A DNA stretch of 64,000 nt, from contig NZ_JADPMV010000001.1 in assembly GCF_018398425.1 (NCBI RefSeq), forward strand, positions 496,001-560,000, given 5' to 3'. Positions 54,159 through 62,519 of the stretch are shown here, piece by piece. Positions within the stretch are counted from its first letter, which is position 1; each line of letters opens with the position of its first letter. Below the pieces are notes generated by a model. It saw nothing but the letters and a program-made list of their open reading frames with translations. It made no database searches and was not told the origin of the DNA. This stretch comes from Pseudomonas lalucatii (lineage in GTDB: Bacteria; Pseudomonadota; Gammaproteobacteria; Pseudomonadales; Pseudomonadaceae). A program made the translations under genes and the position numbers.

Positions 54159-54785
54159 ATGAGCCTGGAAACCTGGCTGCTGTTCGCCAGCGCCGCACTG
54201 GTCGTGATCCTGATCCCCGGCCCGCTGTCCCTGCTGATGGTGAGCAACAGCCTGAACTATGGCCTGCGTCGCTCCCTGCCGGCCTTTCTCGGCGGCGTCT
54301 GCGCGTCGATCTGCCTGCTCAGCGCCTCGGCACTCGGCCTGGGCGCCCTGTTGCTGGCCTCGGAACAGCTGTTCAGCATCCTCAAGCTGATCGGCGCCCT
54401 CTACCTGTTCTACCTCGCCTGGCAGAGCTGGCAGCAATCGCGGCAGGCCGCCCGGCCGACGCAGGCCGAGGAGCAGCCGGTCAACCCCAGCTTTCGCAGC
54501 ATGTTCTGGAAGGCCTTCGGCCTGGGCGCCAGCAACCCCAAGGACATTCTGTTCTTCGCCGCCTTCCTGCCGCAGTTCCTCAGCGCCGATCGACCACTGC
54601 TCGGCCAGTTGCTGCTGCTGATCCTCACCTGGACCGTGCTGGACCTGGGCTGCAAGCTGTTCTACGGCCTCGGCGCCCGCGGCGCCGCGCGCTACCTGCG
54701 CTCGGGCAAGGGCCAGGCGTGGTTCAACCGCATCAGCGCCGGCCTGTTCGCCGGTGCCGGCACGGCCTCCCTGCTGAGTCGTTGA
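54159..54785 (+). CDS. LysE/RhtB-family amino-acid exporter
   Basis: A 208-residue membrane protein with about six helices and the family N-terminus (LETWLLFASAALVVILIPGPLSLLMVSNSL). The substrate is not evident; the family exports amino acids and related small molecules. GAGGAGG precedes the ATG. It lies after the permease terminator, so it is probably a separate unit, and no direct link to purines is shown. Confidence 0.87.
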   Translation: MSLETWLLFASAALVVILIPGPLSLLMVSNSLNYGLRRSLPAFLGGVCASICLLSASALGLGALLLASEQLFSILKLIGALYLFYLAWQSWQQSRQAARPTQAEEQPVNPSFRSMFWKAFGLGASNPKDILFFAAFLPQFLSADRPLLGQLLLLILTWTVLDLGCKLFYGLGARGAARYLRSGKGQAWFNRISAGLFAGAGTASLLSR

Positions 54786-54949
54786 CCGCAGCGGGCGGCC
54801 CCGTGCGCCGCCCCGCTCCCTCCCACCTTCGCCCCTTGCAAGCCGTACTCGCGGCTCGGCTCGAACGCCGCCCTCGCCTCGAACGCCCCTTGCCGATGCC
54901 CAGGTACGACGGTTTAGCGCGCGCCTGCGACAATTGCGGTCGTATTCGG

Positions 54950-54976
54950 TAAAGCTCCGCATCGCCCAGCCGACAG
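54950..54976 (+). promoter_or_regulatory. Sigma-28 (FliA)-type promoter of the chemoreceptor gene
   Basis: TAAA (54950-54953), exactly 15 bases, then GCCGACAG (54969-54976), against the consensus TAAA-N15-GCCGATAA. It lies 53 bases before the chemoreceptor start codon. Confidence 0.72.
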
Positions 54977-55028
54977 AATAGCTACCGCCTGCAACCGTCC
55001 GCGTTGTCTATCGACCTGGGAACCTCCG

Positions 55029-56975
55029 ATGAACATAAAACAAAAACTGACCTGGGCCTTTGCCGTCATCGCCTGCGTGCCCATCATGCTGGTCGCCACC
55101 CTGGTGATCCTCAACCTGCGCAGCGATGCCCGCGACGAGTTCGTCGACGCCAGCTCCCGCGAGATCCGCCAGGTGGAAAATGCCATGCAGCTGTTCTTCG
55201 ACGGCATCAGCCAAAATGTCGACTACCTGGCCAAACATCCCCTGGTCACCGCGGTCGACGGCAACCTCAAGAAGTACATGGACGCCAACGCCGCCGGGAC
55301 GCCGCTGGGCGAACACGGCGAGAAGCTCCTGGCGCTGTTCACCGACGTCGCGGCCAGCCACCCGGCCTACGCCTATATCACCAACGCCACCGTCGACGGC
55401 GGCTACGTCAGCTGGCCCAACGATGCCGGCCTGAGCAGCTACGACCCGCGCCCTCGCCCCTGGTACCAGGCCGGCATCAATGGCCAGGGCAAGACCGTGC
55501 GCTCCGATGCCTACTACTGGGCCAACGACGACGCGACCCTGGTGGCCAGCGTACGCAGCGTGGCCAACGGCCTGGGCAACCCAGGCGGCGTGCTCAGCAT
55601 CGACGTATCGCTCAACCAGCTGACCGACATCGTCAAAGGCATCAAGCTCGGAGAAAGCGGCTACCTGATGCTGATGGAGAACAACGGCACCGTGCTGGTG
55701 GACCCGAGCCAGCCCGCCCACAACTTCAAGAAGCTCGGCGAACTGGGCGCGGGCTACGACGAGCTGGCGCAGACCAATCAGGGCCTGGTGGAAGTCGAGC
55801 TCGGCGGCGTGCGCTATATGGCCAATGTCTGGTCGTCGGAGCGCCTGGACTGGCGCTTCATCGGCTTGATTCGCCATGACGACGTGATGAGCGGCGCGAC
55901 CCAGCTGGCCTGGATCATCGCCGGCATGGCCGCCCTGCTGGCGCTGATCTTCGCCTTCGTGGGCGCCAGCTTCGCCGGCCTGATCGTCAGCCCGATCCGT
56001 GCCGTGGCCTCGGGCCTGGAAGGCATCGCCCAGGGCGAAGGCGACCTGACCCACTCCCTGACGGTCCGTGGCCAGGACGAAACCGCGCAGCTGGCCGGCT
56101 GGTTCAACCAGTTCCTTGCCAGCATCCGCCAGCTGATCCTCAACATCGGCCAGGCGGCCAAGCAGATCCATCAGACCTCCGGCACCTCCGCCCAGGTTTC
56201 CGGAAACATGGCCGAGGCCGCCGGGCGTCAGCGCGAGTCGGTCGACATGGTCTCCACCGCCTTCCATGAGATGGTCGCCACGGCCAACGAAGTGGCGCGC
56301 TCCTGCAACCAAGCCGCCGACTCCGCCGACAATGGCCAGCGCCAGGCCCAGGAGGGTCAGCAGCAGATCGATGCCGCGGTCAGCAGCGTCGAGCAGCTGA
56401 GCCAGGAAATCTCCCAGGCGGCGGCGGCCATGCAGCAACTCGAGCAGGACAACAACAACATCCAGTCGATCCTCGGCACCATCCGCTCGATCGCCGAGCA
56501 GACCAACCTGCTGGCGCTGAACGCCGCCATCGAAGCGGCCCGGGCCGGCGAACAGGGACGCGGCTTCGCCGTGGTCGCCGACGAGGTGCGCGCCCTGGCC
56601 AAGCGTACCGCCGACTCGACTTCGGAGATCGACGGCCTGCTCAGCAACCTGGCGCAACGCACCCGGCAGATGGCCAAGCAGATGCATGCCAGCCTGGAGG
56701 TCTCGCAGCGCACGGTTTCCAGCATCAACGAGGCGAGTTCGAGCTTCGGCCTGATTCGCGAGTCGGTCGACGTGATCCGCGACATGAACGCGCAGATCGC
56801 CACCGCCGCCGAGGAGCAGCATCAGGTGGCCGAGGACATCAACCGCCATATCACCCAGATCCACGGCGACGCCCAGTTGGTGGCCGACCTGGCCGAATCG
56901 GCGCGTTCCGACTCGCAGAACCTCTCCGGCCTGTCCCAGGAGCTCAACGGCCTGGTCCAGCGCTTCCGCACCTGA
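55029..56975 (+). CDS. Methyl-accepting chemotaxis protein with dCache-type sensor domain
   Basis: A 648-residue chemoreceptor. It has an N-terminal helix (about 10-28), a periplasmic double-Cache domain (about 35-290; [14 protein letters not shown] and [20 protein letters not shown] line the usual membrane-distal pocket), a second membrane helix (about 296-325), HAMP ([21 protein letters not shown]) and the signalling tip [29 protein letters not shown]. Placement among purine catabolism genes suggests purine sensing, as known for McpH of P. putida (family knowledge; ligand inferred). A sigma-28 promoter precedes it. Confidence 0.92.
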   Translation: MNIKQKLTWAFAVIACVPIMLVATLVILNLRSDARDEFVDASSREIRQVENAMQLFFDGISQNVDYLAKHPLVTAVDGNLKKYMDANAAGTPLGEHGEKLLALFTDVAASHPAYAYITNATVDGGYVSWPNDAGLSSYDPRPRPWYQAGINGQGKTVRSDAYYWANDDATLVASVRSVANGLGNPGGVLSIDVSLNQLTDIVKGIKLGESGYLMLMENNGTVLVDPSQPAHNFKKLGELGAGYDELAQTNQGLVEVELGGVRYMANVWSSERLDWRFIGLIRHDDVMSGATQLAWIIAGMAALLALIFAFVGASFAGLIVSPIRAVASGLEGIAQGEGDLTHSLTVRGQDETAQLAGWFNQFLASIRQLILNIGQAAKQIHQTSGTSAQVSGNMAEAAGRQRESVDMVSTAFHEMVATANEVARSCNQAADSADNGQRQAQEGQQQIDAAVSSVEQLSQEISQAAAAMQQLEQDNNNIQSILGTIRSIAEQTNLLALNAAIEAARAGEQGRGFAVVADEVRALAKRTADSTSEIDGLLSNLAQRTRQMAKQMHASLEVSQRTVSSINEASSSFGLIRESVDVIRDMNAQIATAAEEQHQVAEDINRHITQIHGDAQLVADLAESARSDSQNLSGLSQELNGLVQRFRT

Positions 56976-57072
56976 GCCCCCGCCCATCCCGGTCCCGGCG
57001 ACTCCACTCGCCGGGACTCGGCGCTCCGGCCAAACCCACTCCCCCTGTGCCAGTCCACTTGCTGCGGCCGTA

Positions 57073-57096
57073 AAAAAGCCCGCAGTAAGCGGGCTA
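57073..57096 (-). terminator. Intrinsic terminator after uraH
   Basis: On the minus strand, AGCCCGC / GCGGGCT with a 5-base loop and then a run of T, 42 bases after the uraH stop. Confidence 0.88.
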
Positions 57097-57137
57097 ACGA
57101 CTCGTTGTACGAGTCGGAGGGTATCCAGTATTCCTCA

Positions 57138-57491
57138 TCAGCTTCCGCGGTAGGTGGAATAGCTGTAAGGCGAGATCAGCAACGGCACGTGGTAGTGCTC
57201 CTGGCCGGCATCGATGCCGAAACGCAGTACCACCACATCGAGAAACGCCGGGCTGGGCAGCTGCACGCCACGCCCGCGGTAGTAATCGCCGGCATGGAAG
57301 TGCAGCTGATAGACACCGCTGCGGTAGTCCTGGCCCTGCAGAATCGGCGCATCGCAACGGCCATCCTCGTTGGTCAGCACAGTGGCGAGCAGCTCCAGCT
57401 GCGTGCCTTCGACGCGGTACAGCTCGACCTTCAGCGCGCTACCGGGGCAGCCGTGCGCAGCATCCAGAACATGTGTCGTCAATCGTCCCAT
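57138..57491 (-). CDS. uraH: 5-hydroxyisourate hydrolase (transthyretin-like)
   Basis: A 117-residue enzyme that hydrolyses 5-hydroxyisourate to OHCU in urate breakdown. It has the signatures RLTTHVLDAAHGCPG at the N-terminus and YRGS at the C-terminus, plus the catalytic-type His in HVPLLISPYSYSTYRGS. The ATG at 57491 is chosen because the upstream extension is Gly/Arg-rich. It is divergent from puuE, and a GntR-type palindrome lies 150 bases upstream. Confidence 0.95.
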   Translation of the reverse strand: MGRLTTHVLDAAHGCPGSALKVELYRVEGTQLELLATVLTNEDGRCDAPILQGQDYRSGVYQLHFHAGDYYRGRGVQLPSPAFLDVVVLRFGIDAGQEHYHVPLLISPYSYSTYRGS

Positions 57492-57640
57492 TGCTTCAGG
57501 GCGCCCGCGCCGGCCAGCGGCCACGCAGGCACCACACCTCCTCTACGCTTATGAAAACCACCAGGCTGCCCAGGCGCGAGCAGCCTCGACCTGGGCGGAG
57601 CATAGCACCAAACGAGCAACATGAAACATTTTAGATTGAA

Positions 57641-57652
57641 ATTGTACACAAT
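57641..57652 (-). promoter_or_regulatory. GntR-type palindrome upstream of uraH
   Basis: ATTGTACACAAT, identical to 52213-52224. TACAAT on the minus strand may serve as the uraH -10. Confidence 0.68.
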
Positions 57653-57802
57653 GCCACCGAGTGATTACCCTCACCGTCAGCATCCTCACCACTCAGGACA
57701 GCAATCCGCAGGGGCCTGCGGCACGGCCGCCCCGGCAAGAATGACCGAACCGCCCTGGCGGTTGTTCTTTCAGCGGATTTTCCGGAACAGGCAAATTTTA
57801 GA

Positions 57803-57833
57803 TTTACAAACAGCAAATCAATTTGTATACAAT
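57803..57833 (+). promoter_or_regulatory. puuE promoter overlapped by a TTGTATACAA operator
   Basis: TTTACA (57803-57808) or the overlapping TTACAA (57804-57809) with TACAAT (57828-57833), spacer 18-19. The perfect palindrome TTGTATACAA (57823-57832) covers the -10, which fits repression by the FCD regulator at 51339. Confidence 0.7.
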
Positions 57834-57909
57834 TACCTCATCACGGCTGCGCACCCCGGAATCCCCTGGCTGCGCAGAGGCCGCAACAACACCAAGAAGG
57901 AAGACTGCA

Positions 57910-58842
57910 GTGAGCGCTGACTACCCACGCGACCTGATCGGTTACGCCAACAACCCGCCGCATCCCCACTGGCCGGGCGATGCCCGCATCGCCCTGTCGT
58001 TCGTCCTCAACTACGAGGAAGGCGGCGAGCGCAACGTGCTGCACGGCGACAAGGAATCCGAGGCCTTTCTCTCCGAGATGGTTTCGGCGCAGCCGCTGCA
58101 AGGCGAGCGCAACATGTGCATGGAGTCGCTCTACGAATATGGCAGCCGCGCCGGTGTCTGGCGTCTGCTCAAGCTGTTCGAGCGCCACGGCATTCCGCTG
58201 ACCGTGTTCGCCGTGGCCATGGCCGCCCAGCGCCACCCGGAGGTGATCAAGGCCATGGTCGCCGCCGGCCACGAGATCTGCAGCCACGGCTACCGCTGGA
58301 TCGACTACCAGTACATGGACGAGGCCCAGGAGCGCGAACACCTGCTCGAGGCCATCCGCATCCTCAGCGAACTGACCGGCGAGCGTCCGCTGGGCTGGTA
58401 CACCGGGCGCGTCGGGCCGAACACCCGCCGCCTGGTGAGGGAGGAAGGCGGCTTCCTCTACGATTCCGACACCTACGACGACGACCTGCCCTACTGGGAC
58501 CCGGCCAGCACTGCGACCAGGCCCCATCTGGTGATCCCCTACACCCTGGACACCAACGACATGCGCTTCACCCAGGTGCAGGGCTTCAATACCGGCGATG
58601 ACTTCTACCAGTACCTCAAGGACGCCTTCGACGTGCTCTACGCCGAAGGCGTCGCGGGTGCGCCGAAGATGCTCTCCATCGGCATGCACTGCCGCCTGCT
58701 CGGCCGTCCGGCTCGCCTGGCCGCCCTGGCACGCTTCATCGAGTACGCCAAGGGCCACGACAGGGTCTGGTTCGCCAGGCGCGTCGACATCGCCCGCCAC
58801 TGGCACGCCACCCACCCGTTCAAAGAGGAGCGCGCACAATGA
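57910..58842 (+). CDS. puuE: Allantoinase PuuE (polysaccharide-deacetylase fold)
   Basis: A 310-residue cofactor-light allantoinase that opens allantoin to allantoate. The NodB-like fold has SFVLNYEEGGERNVLHGD at the N-terminus, then EICSHGYRWIDYQ and GWYTGRVGPNTRRLVREEGG. The GTG start at 57910 (MSADYPRDLIGYANNPPHP) with AAGGAAG upstream gives the standard N-terminus. Its stop overlaps the uraD start (ATGA). Confidence 0.94.
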   Translation: MSADYPRDLIGYANNPPHPHWPGDARIALSFVLNYEEGGERNVLHGDKESEAFLSEMVSAQPLQGERNMCMESLYEYGSRAGVWRLLKLFERHGIPLTVFAVAMAAQRHPEVIKAMVAAGHEICSHGYRWIDYQYMDEAQEREHLLEAIRILSELTGERPLGWYTGRVGPNTRRLVREEGGFLYDSDTYDDDLPYWDPASTATRPHLVIPYTLDTNDMRFTQVQGFNTGDDFYQYLKDAFDVLYAEGVAGAPKMLSIGMHCRLLGRPARLAALARFIEYAKGHDRVWFARRVDIARHWHATHPFKEERAQ

Positions 58843-59354
58843 GCCGTTTCCAGAGCCTGACCCCGTCGCGCCTCAGCCGCGAAGACTTCGTCAGGGTCTT
58901 CGCCGATATCTACGAACACTCGCCCTGGGTCGCCGAGCAGGCCTACGACCTCGGCCTGGACGAGCAGATCGACGACATCGACGGCCTGCATCAGCGCATG
59001 GCCGACCTGCTGCTCAGCGCCAGCGCCAAGGCGCAACTGGCGCTGATCAACGCCCACCCGGACCTGGCCGGCAAGGCCGCCGTGCGCGGCGAGCTGACCG
59101 AGTCGAGCACCTCGGAGCAGGCCGGCGCCGGCATCCACGAATGCAGCGCCGAGGAGTTCGCCCGCTTCACCGAGCTCAACGACGCCTACAAGGCCAAGTT
59201 CGGCTTCCCCTTCATCATGGCGGTCAAGGGCAGCAACCGGCACCAGATCCTCGCCGCCTTCGAGGAGCGCATCCACCACAGCCCCGAGCAGGAGTTCGCC
59301 CGCGCCTTGGCCGAGATCAACAAGATCGCCCTGTTCCGCCTGCAACAGCTCTAG
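58839..59354 (+). CDS. uraD: OHCU decarboxylase
   Basis: A 171-residue 2-oxo-4-hydroxy-4-carboxy-5-ureidoimidazoline decarboxylase that yields S-allantoin. The ALINAHPDLAGKAA segment with the catalytic-type His, and the later KFGFPFIMAVKG and RIHHSPEQE segments, are family signatures. It overlaps puuE by 4 bases and precedes alc by 46 bases. Confidence 0.95.
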   Translation: MSRFQSLTPSRLSREDFVRVFADIYEHSPWVAEQAYDLGLDEQIDDIDGLHQRMADLLLSASAKAQLALINAHPDLAGKAAVRGELTESSTSEQAGAGIHECSAEEFARFTELNDAYKAKFGFPFIMAVKGSNRHQILAAFEERIHHSPEQEFARALAEINKIALFRLQQL

Positions 59355-59400
59355 CCAACGCAAGCGCCCCATTCACGCCATCACCTGAGGCAGACACTCA

Positions 59401-60396
59401 ATGAAAGCTTACGCCGTACCCTTCGAGAAATACGTCAACCTCGCCGACGCGCGCCTCGGCACCCAGGCCATTTCGGTCACCGACGACTGGTTCGCCGACG
59501 TCAACCGCCTGTTCCAGCCGACCCCGGCGGTGTGGAAGGAAGGCGTGTTCGACGACAACGGCAAGTGGATGGACGGCTGGGAGTCGCGCCGCAAGCGCTT
59601 CGAGGGTTACGACAGCGCGGTGATCCGCCTCGGCGTGGCCGGCTCGATCAAGGGCGTGGACATCGACACCAGCTTCTTCACCGGCAACTTCCCGCCGTCC
59701 GCCTCCCTGGAAGGCTGCTTCGTCGCCGAGGGCGACCCGACCGACGCCACCGAGTGGACCGAGGTGCTGCCGGCCGTGGAGCTGCAGGGCAACAGCCACC
59801 ACTACCACGAGATCGCCAACGTCCAGGCCTTCACCCACCTGCGCTTCAACATCTACCCGGACGGCGGCGTCGCCCGCCTGCGCGTCTACGGCGTGCCGTT
59901 CCGCGACTGGAGCAGCGTCGGCGACAACGAGCAGGTCGACCTGGCCGCCGCCCTCAACGGCGGGCGCGCCCTGGCCTGCTCCGACGAGCACTTCGGCCGC
60001 ATGAGCAACATCCTCAACCCGGGCCGCGGCATCAACATGGGCGACGGCTGGGAAACCGCGCGCCGCCGTACCCCGGGCAACGACTGGGTGATAGTCGCCC
60101 TCGGCCACCCCGGCGAGATCGAGCGCATCGTCGTCGACACCCTGCACTTCAAGGGCAACTACCCGGACAGCTGCTCGATCCAGGGCGCCTTCGTCAAGGG
60201 CGGCACCGACAGCCAGATCGAGACCCAGAGCCTGTTCTGGCGCGAACTGCTGCCGAGCCAGAAACTGCAGATGCACGCCGAACACGAGTTCGTCGAGCAG
60301 ATCCAGGCCTTGGGGCCGATCACCCATGTGCGGCTGAACGTGTTCCCCGACGGTGGCATCAGCCGCCTGCGCCTGTTCGGCAAAGTCAGCAAGTGA
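59401..60396 (+). CDS. alc: Allantoicase
   Basis: A 331-residue enzyme splitting allantoate into ureidoglycolate and urea. It is built of two related jelly-roll halves: [14 protein letters not shown] start, [20 protein letters not shown] in the first and [20 protein letters not shown] in the second, each followed by an [16 protein letters not shown] / [16 protein letters not shown] repeat. Length is typical. Confidence 0.96.
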   Translation: MKAYAVPFEKYVNLADARLGTQAISVTDDWFADVNRLFQPTPAVWKEGVFDDNGKWMDGWESRRKRFEGYDSAVIRLGVAGSIKGVDIDTSFFTGNFPPSASLEGCFVAEGDPTDATEWTEVLPAVELQGNSHHYHEIANVQAFTHLRFNIYPDGGVARLRVYGVPFRDWSSVGDNEQVDLAAALNGGRALACSDEHFGRMSNILNPGRGINMGDGWETARRRTPGNDWVIVALGHPGEIERIVVDTLHFKGNYPDSCSIQGAFVKGGTDSQIETQSLFWRELLPSQKLQMHAEHEFVEQIQALGPITHVRLNVFPDGGISRLRLFGKVSK

Positions 60397-60402
60397 GTCC
60401 AT

Positions 60403-60427
60403 GCCCCCTCGCCGCGGCTGAGGGGGC
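60403..60427 (+). other. Stem-loop between alc and allA
   Basis: GCCCCCTC / GAGGGGGC with a 9-base loop and no T-run. It is more likely an mRNA-stabilising or attenuating hairpin than a full terminator. Confidence 0.45.
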
Positions 60428-60456
60428 TCAATGCAACAGAGAACAAGTAGACCGAC

Positions 60457-60960
60457 ATGCGCAAACTGATCATCGAGCCCTTGAGCAAAGAAGCCTTCGC
60501 CCCCTTCGGCGACGTCATCGAGACCGAGGGCAGCGAGTTCTTCATGATCAACAACGGCTCCACCCGCCGCTACCACAAGCTGGCCACGGTGGAGACCGCC
60601 CAGCCGGAGGATCAGGCGATCATCAGCATCTTCAGCGCCGAGGCGCTCGAGATGCCGCTGACCGTGCGCATGCTGGAGCGCCATCCGCTGGGCAGCCAGG
60701 CCTTCGTGCCGCTGCTCGGCCACCCCTTTCTGATCGTGGTCGCGCCACTTGGCGATGCACCTGAATCGGAGTTGGTCCGCGCCTTCCGCAGCAACGGCAG
60801 GCAGGGCATTAATTACCATCGCGGCGTCTGGCACCACCCGGTGCTGACGATCGAAAAGCGGGATGACTTCCTGGTGGTTGATCGCAGCGGTTCTGGCAAC
60901 AACTGCGATGAGCATTTCTTTACCGAGGCAGAGCAACTGCTCCTCGACCCCCACCAATAA
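60457..60960 (+). CDS. allA: Ureidoglycolate lyase
   Basis: A 167-residue cupin-fold enzyme that cleaves ureidoglycolate to glyoxylate and urea. It starts MRKLIIEPLSKEAFAPFGDV and contains MLERHPLGSQAFVPL and GRQGINYHRGVWHHPVL, the conserved family segments. It lies between alc and puuD on the same strand and completes the ureide branch. Confidence 0.94.
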   Translation: MRKLIIEPLSKEAFAPFGDVIETEGSEFFMINNGSTRRYHKLATVETAQPEDQAIISIFSAEALEMPLTVRMLERHPLGSQAFVPLLGHPFLIVVAPLGDAPESELVRAFRSNGRQGINYHRGVWHHPVLTIEKRDDFLVVDRSGSGNNCDEHFFTEAEQLLLDPHQ

Positions 60961-61009
60961 GAGAAGCCCAGGGGACCGGCACACCGGCACTGGGAAAGAG
61001 GTACACACT

Positions 61010-62320
61010 GTGGAAGCACATTTGACTGAATGGCTGAACCTGGGCATCCGCTGGATCCATATGATCACCGGCATCGCCTGGATCGGCGCATCCTTCTATT
61101 TCGTCTGGCTGGAGAACAACCTCAACCGCAGCAACCCCCGCGACGGCCTGTCCGGCGACCTCTGGGCGATCCACGGCGGCGGCATCTACCACCTGGAGAA
61201 GTACAAGCTGGCCCCGCCGCAGATGCCGGACAACCTGCACTGGTTCAAATGGGAGGCCTACGCCACCTGGCTGTCGGGCGTCGCCCTGATGCTGGTGGTC
61301 TATTACCTCAACCCGAGCCTGTACCTGGTCAAGCCTGGCGTCGATCTGGCACCGGCGATGGCCATTGTCATCGGCTTCGGCTCGATGATTGCCGGCTATG
61401 TGGCCTACCACTTGCTTTGCGACTCGGCCCTGGGCAAGCGCCCGGCCCTGCTCGGTGCGGTGCTGTTCGTCCTGCTGATCGCCGCGGCCTGGGGCTTCAG
61501 CCTGATCTTCAGCGGTCGTGCGGCCTACATCCACGTCGGCGCCATTATCGGCACCATCATGGTCGGCAACGTGTTCTTCACCATCATGCCGGCGCAACGC
61601 GCCCTGGTTAAGGCCATCGAAGAGAACCGCGAGCCCGACCCGGTATTGCCGGCCAAGGGCCTGCTGCGCTCGCGCCACAACAACTACTTCACCCTGCCGG
61701 TGCTGTTCATCATGATCAGCAACCACTTCCCGAGCACCTACGGCAGCCAGTACAACTGGCTGATCCTGGCCGGCATCGCCATCCTCGCCGTGCTGGTGCG
61801 CCATTACTTCAACACCCGCCACGACAGCAACAGGTTCGCCTGGACCCTGCCGGCCGCGGCCCTGGGCATGATCTGCCTGGCCTACGTCACCGCGCCGGTA
61901 CGCCCGGAACCGACCGCCGCGCCGGTGGCCGCGAGCCAGCAGAGCGTCGACGCCAGCGTCGCCAAGGTCGAAGCCGTGCCGGCCGAACAGAGCGGCGCCC
62001 CGACCGAGCAGGCGGACCCCGCCGCGCCAGCGCAGGCGACACCGGCCGCCAGCGCCGACAACGACTTCGCCAGGGTGAATACGGTGATCCAGGAACGCTG
62101 CACCGTGTGCCATTCGGCCAGCCCGAGCAGCCCGATGTTCAGCAGCGCCCCGGCCGGCCTGATGCTCGACACCCCGCAGCAGATCCAGCAGCAGGCGGCG
62201 AAGATCCACGCGCAGACCGTCGCCAGCCAGGTCATGCCGCTCGGCAACATCACCCAGATGACCCAGGCAGAGCGTGACCTGATCGGCGCCTGGATCGCCA
62301 AGGGCGCGCAGATCAACTAG
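61010..62320 (+). CDS. puuD: Membrane urate oxidase PuuD with C-terminal cytochrome c domain
   Basis: A 436-residue protein that oxidises urate to 5-hydroxyisourate and hands electrons to the respiratory chain. It has about eight helices in the urate-hydroxylase domain (residues 10-310; GIRWIHMITGIAWIGASFYFVW), an Ala/Pro linker (about 310-345) and a cytochrome c domain with haem motif CTVCH (C364, C367, H368). The GTG at 61010 with AAAGAGG upstream gives the expected N-terminus. No soluble urate oxidase (UraO/HpxO) gene is seen in the window. Confidence 0.93.
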   Translation: MEAHLTEWLNLGIRWIHMITGIAWIGASFYFVWLENNLNRSNPRDGLSGDLWAIHGGGIYHLEKYKLAPPQMPDNLHWFKWEAYATWLSGVALMLVVYYLNPSLYLVKPGVDLAPAMAIVIGFGSMIAGYVAYHLLCDSALGKRPALLGAVLFVLLIAAAWGFSLIFSGRAAYIHVGAIIGTIMVGNVFFTIMPAQRALVKAIEENREPDPVLPAKGLLRSRHNNYFTLPVLFIMISNHFPSTYGSQYNWLILAGIAILAVLVRHYFNTRHDSNRFAWTLPAAALGMICLAYVTAPVRPEPTAAPVAASQQSVDASVAKVEAVPAEQSGAPTEQADPAAPAQATPAASADNDFARVNTVIQERCTVCHSASPSSPMFSSAPAGLMLDTPQQIQQQAAKIHAQTVASQVMPLGNITQMTQAERDLIGAWIAKGAQIN

Positions 62321-62354
62321 CGACAAGCCACTGGGGCGCCCGCCCCAAGACGCG

Positions 62355-62382
62355 CAAGAGCCCGCCCCATGGCGGGCTCTTG
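62355..62382 (+). terminator. Hairpin terminator after puuD
   Basis: Twelve-pair stem (CAAGAGCCCGCC / GGCGGGCTCTTG, loop CCAT) 35 bases after the puuD stop; the following T-run is short. Confidence 0.7.
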
Positions 62383-62519
62383 CCGTTTACAGGCCGCCAC
62401 CTCTGCTTCAGTCCCCTCCAACTGGGCCGCGCGGCCGCAGCATCGAAGCTGCCCAGGACCGGCCCGCTACACTTGACGGGAGCCCTCCACCGTAGCGAAC
62501 GCCGCCAGAGGTACTGCCG

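Larger units (their letters stand above)
57492..57909. other. Divergent regulatory region between uraH and puuE, no gene recognised
   Basis: A 418-base, locally AT-rich spacer containing two GntR-type palindromes (57641 and 57823) and the puuE promoter. The short open frames crossing it have no protein-like character. Confidence 0.6.
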
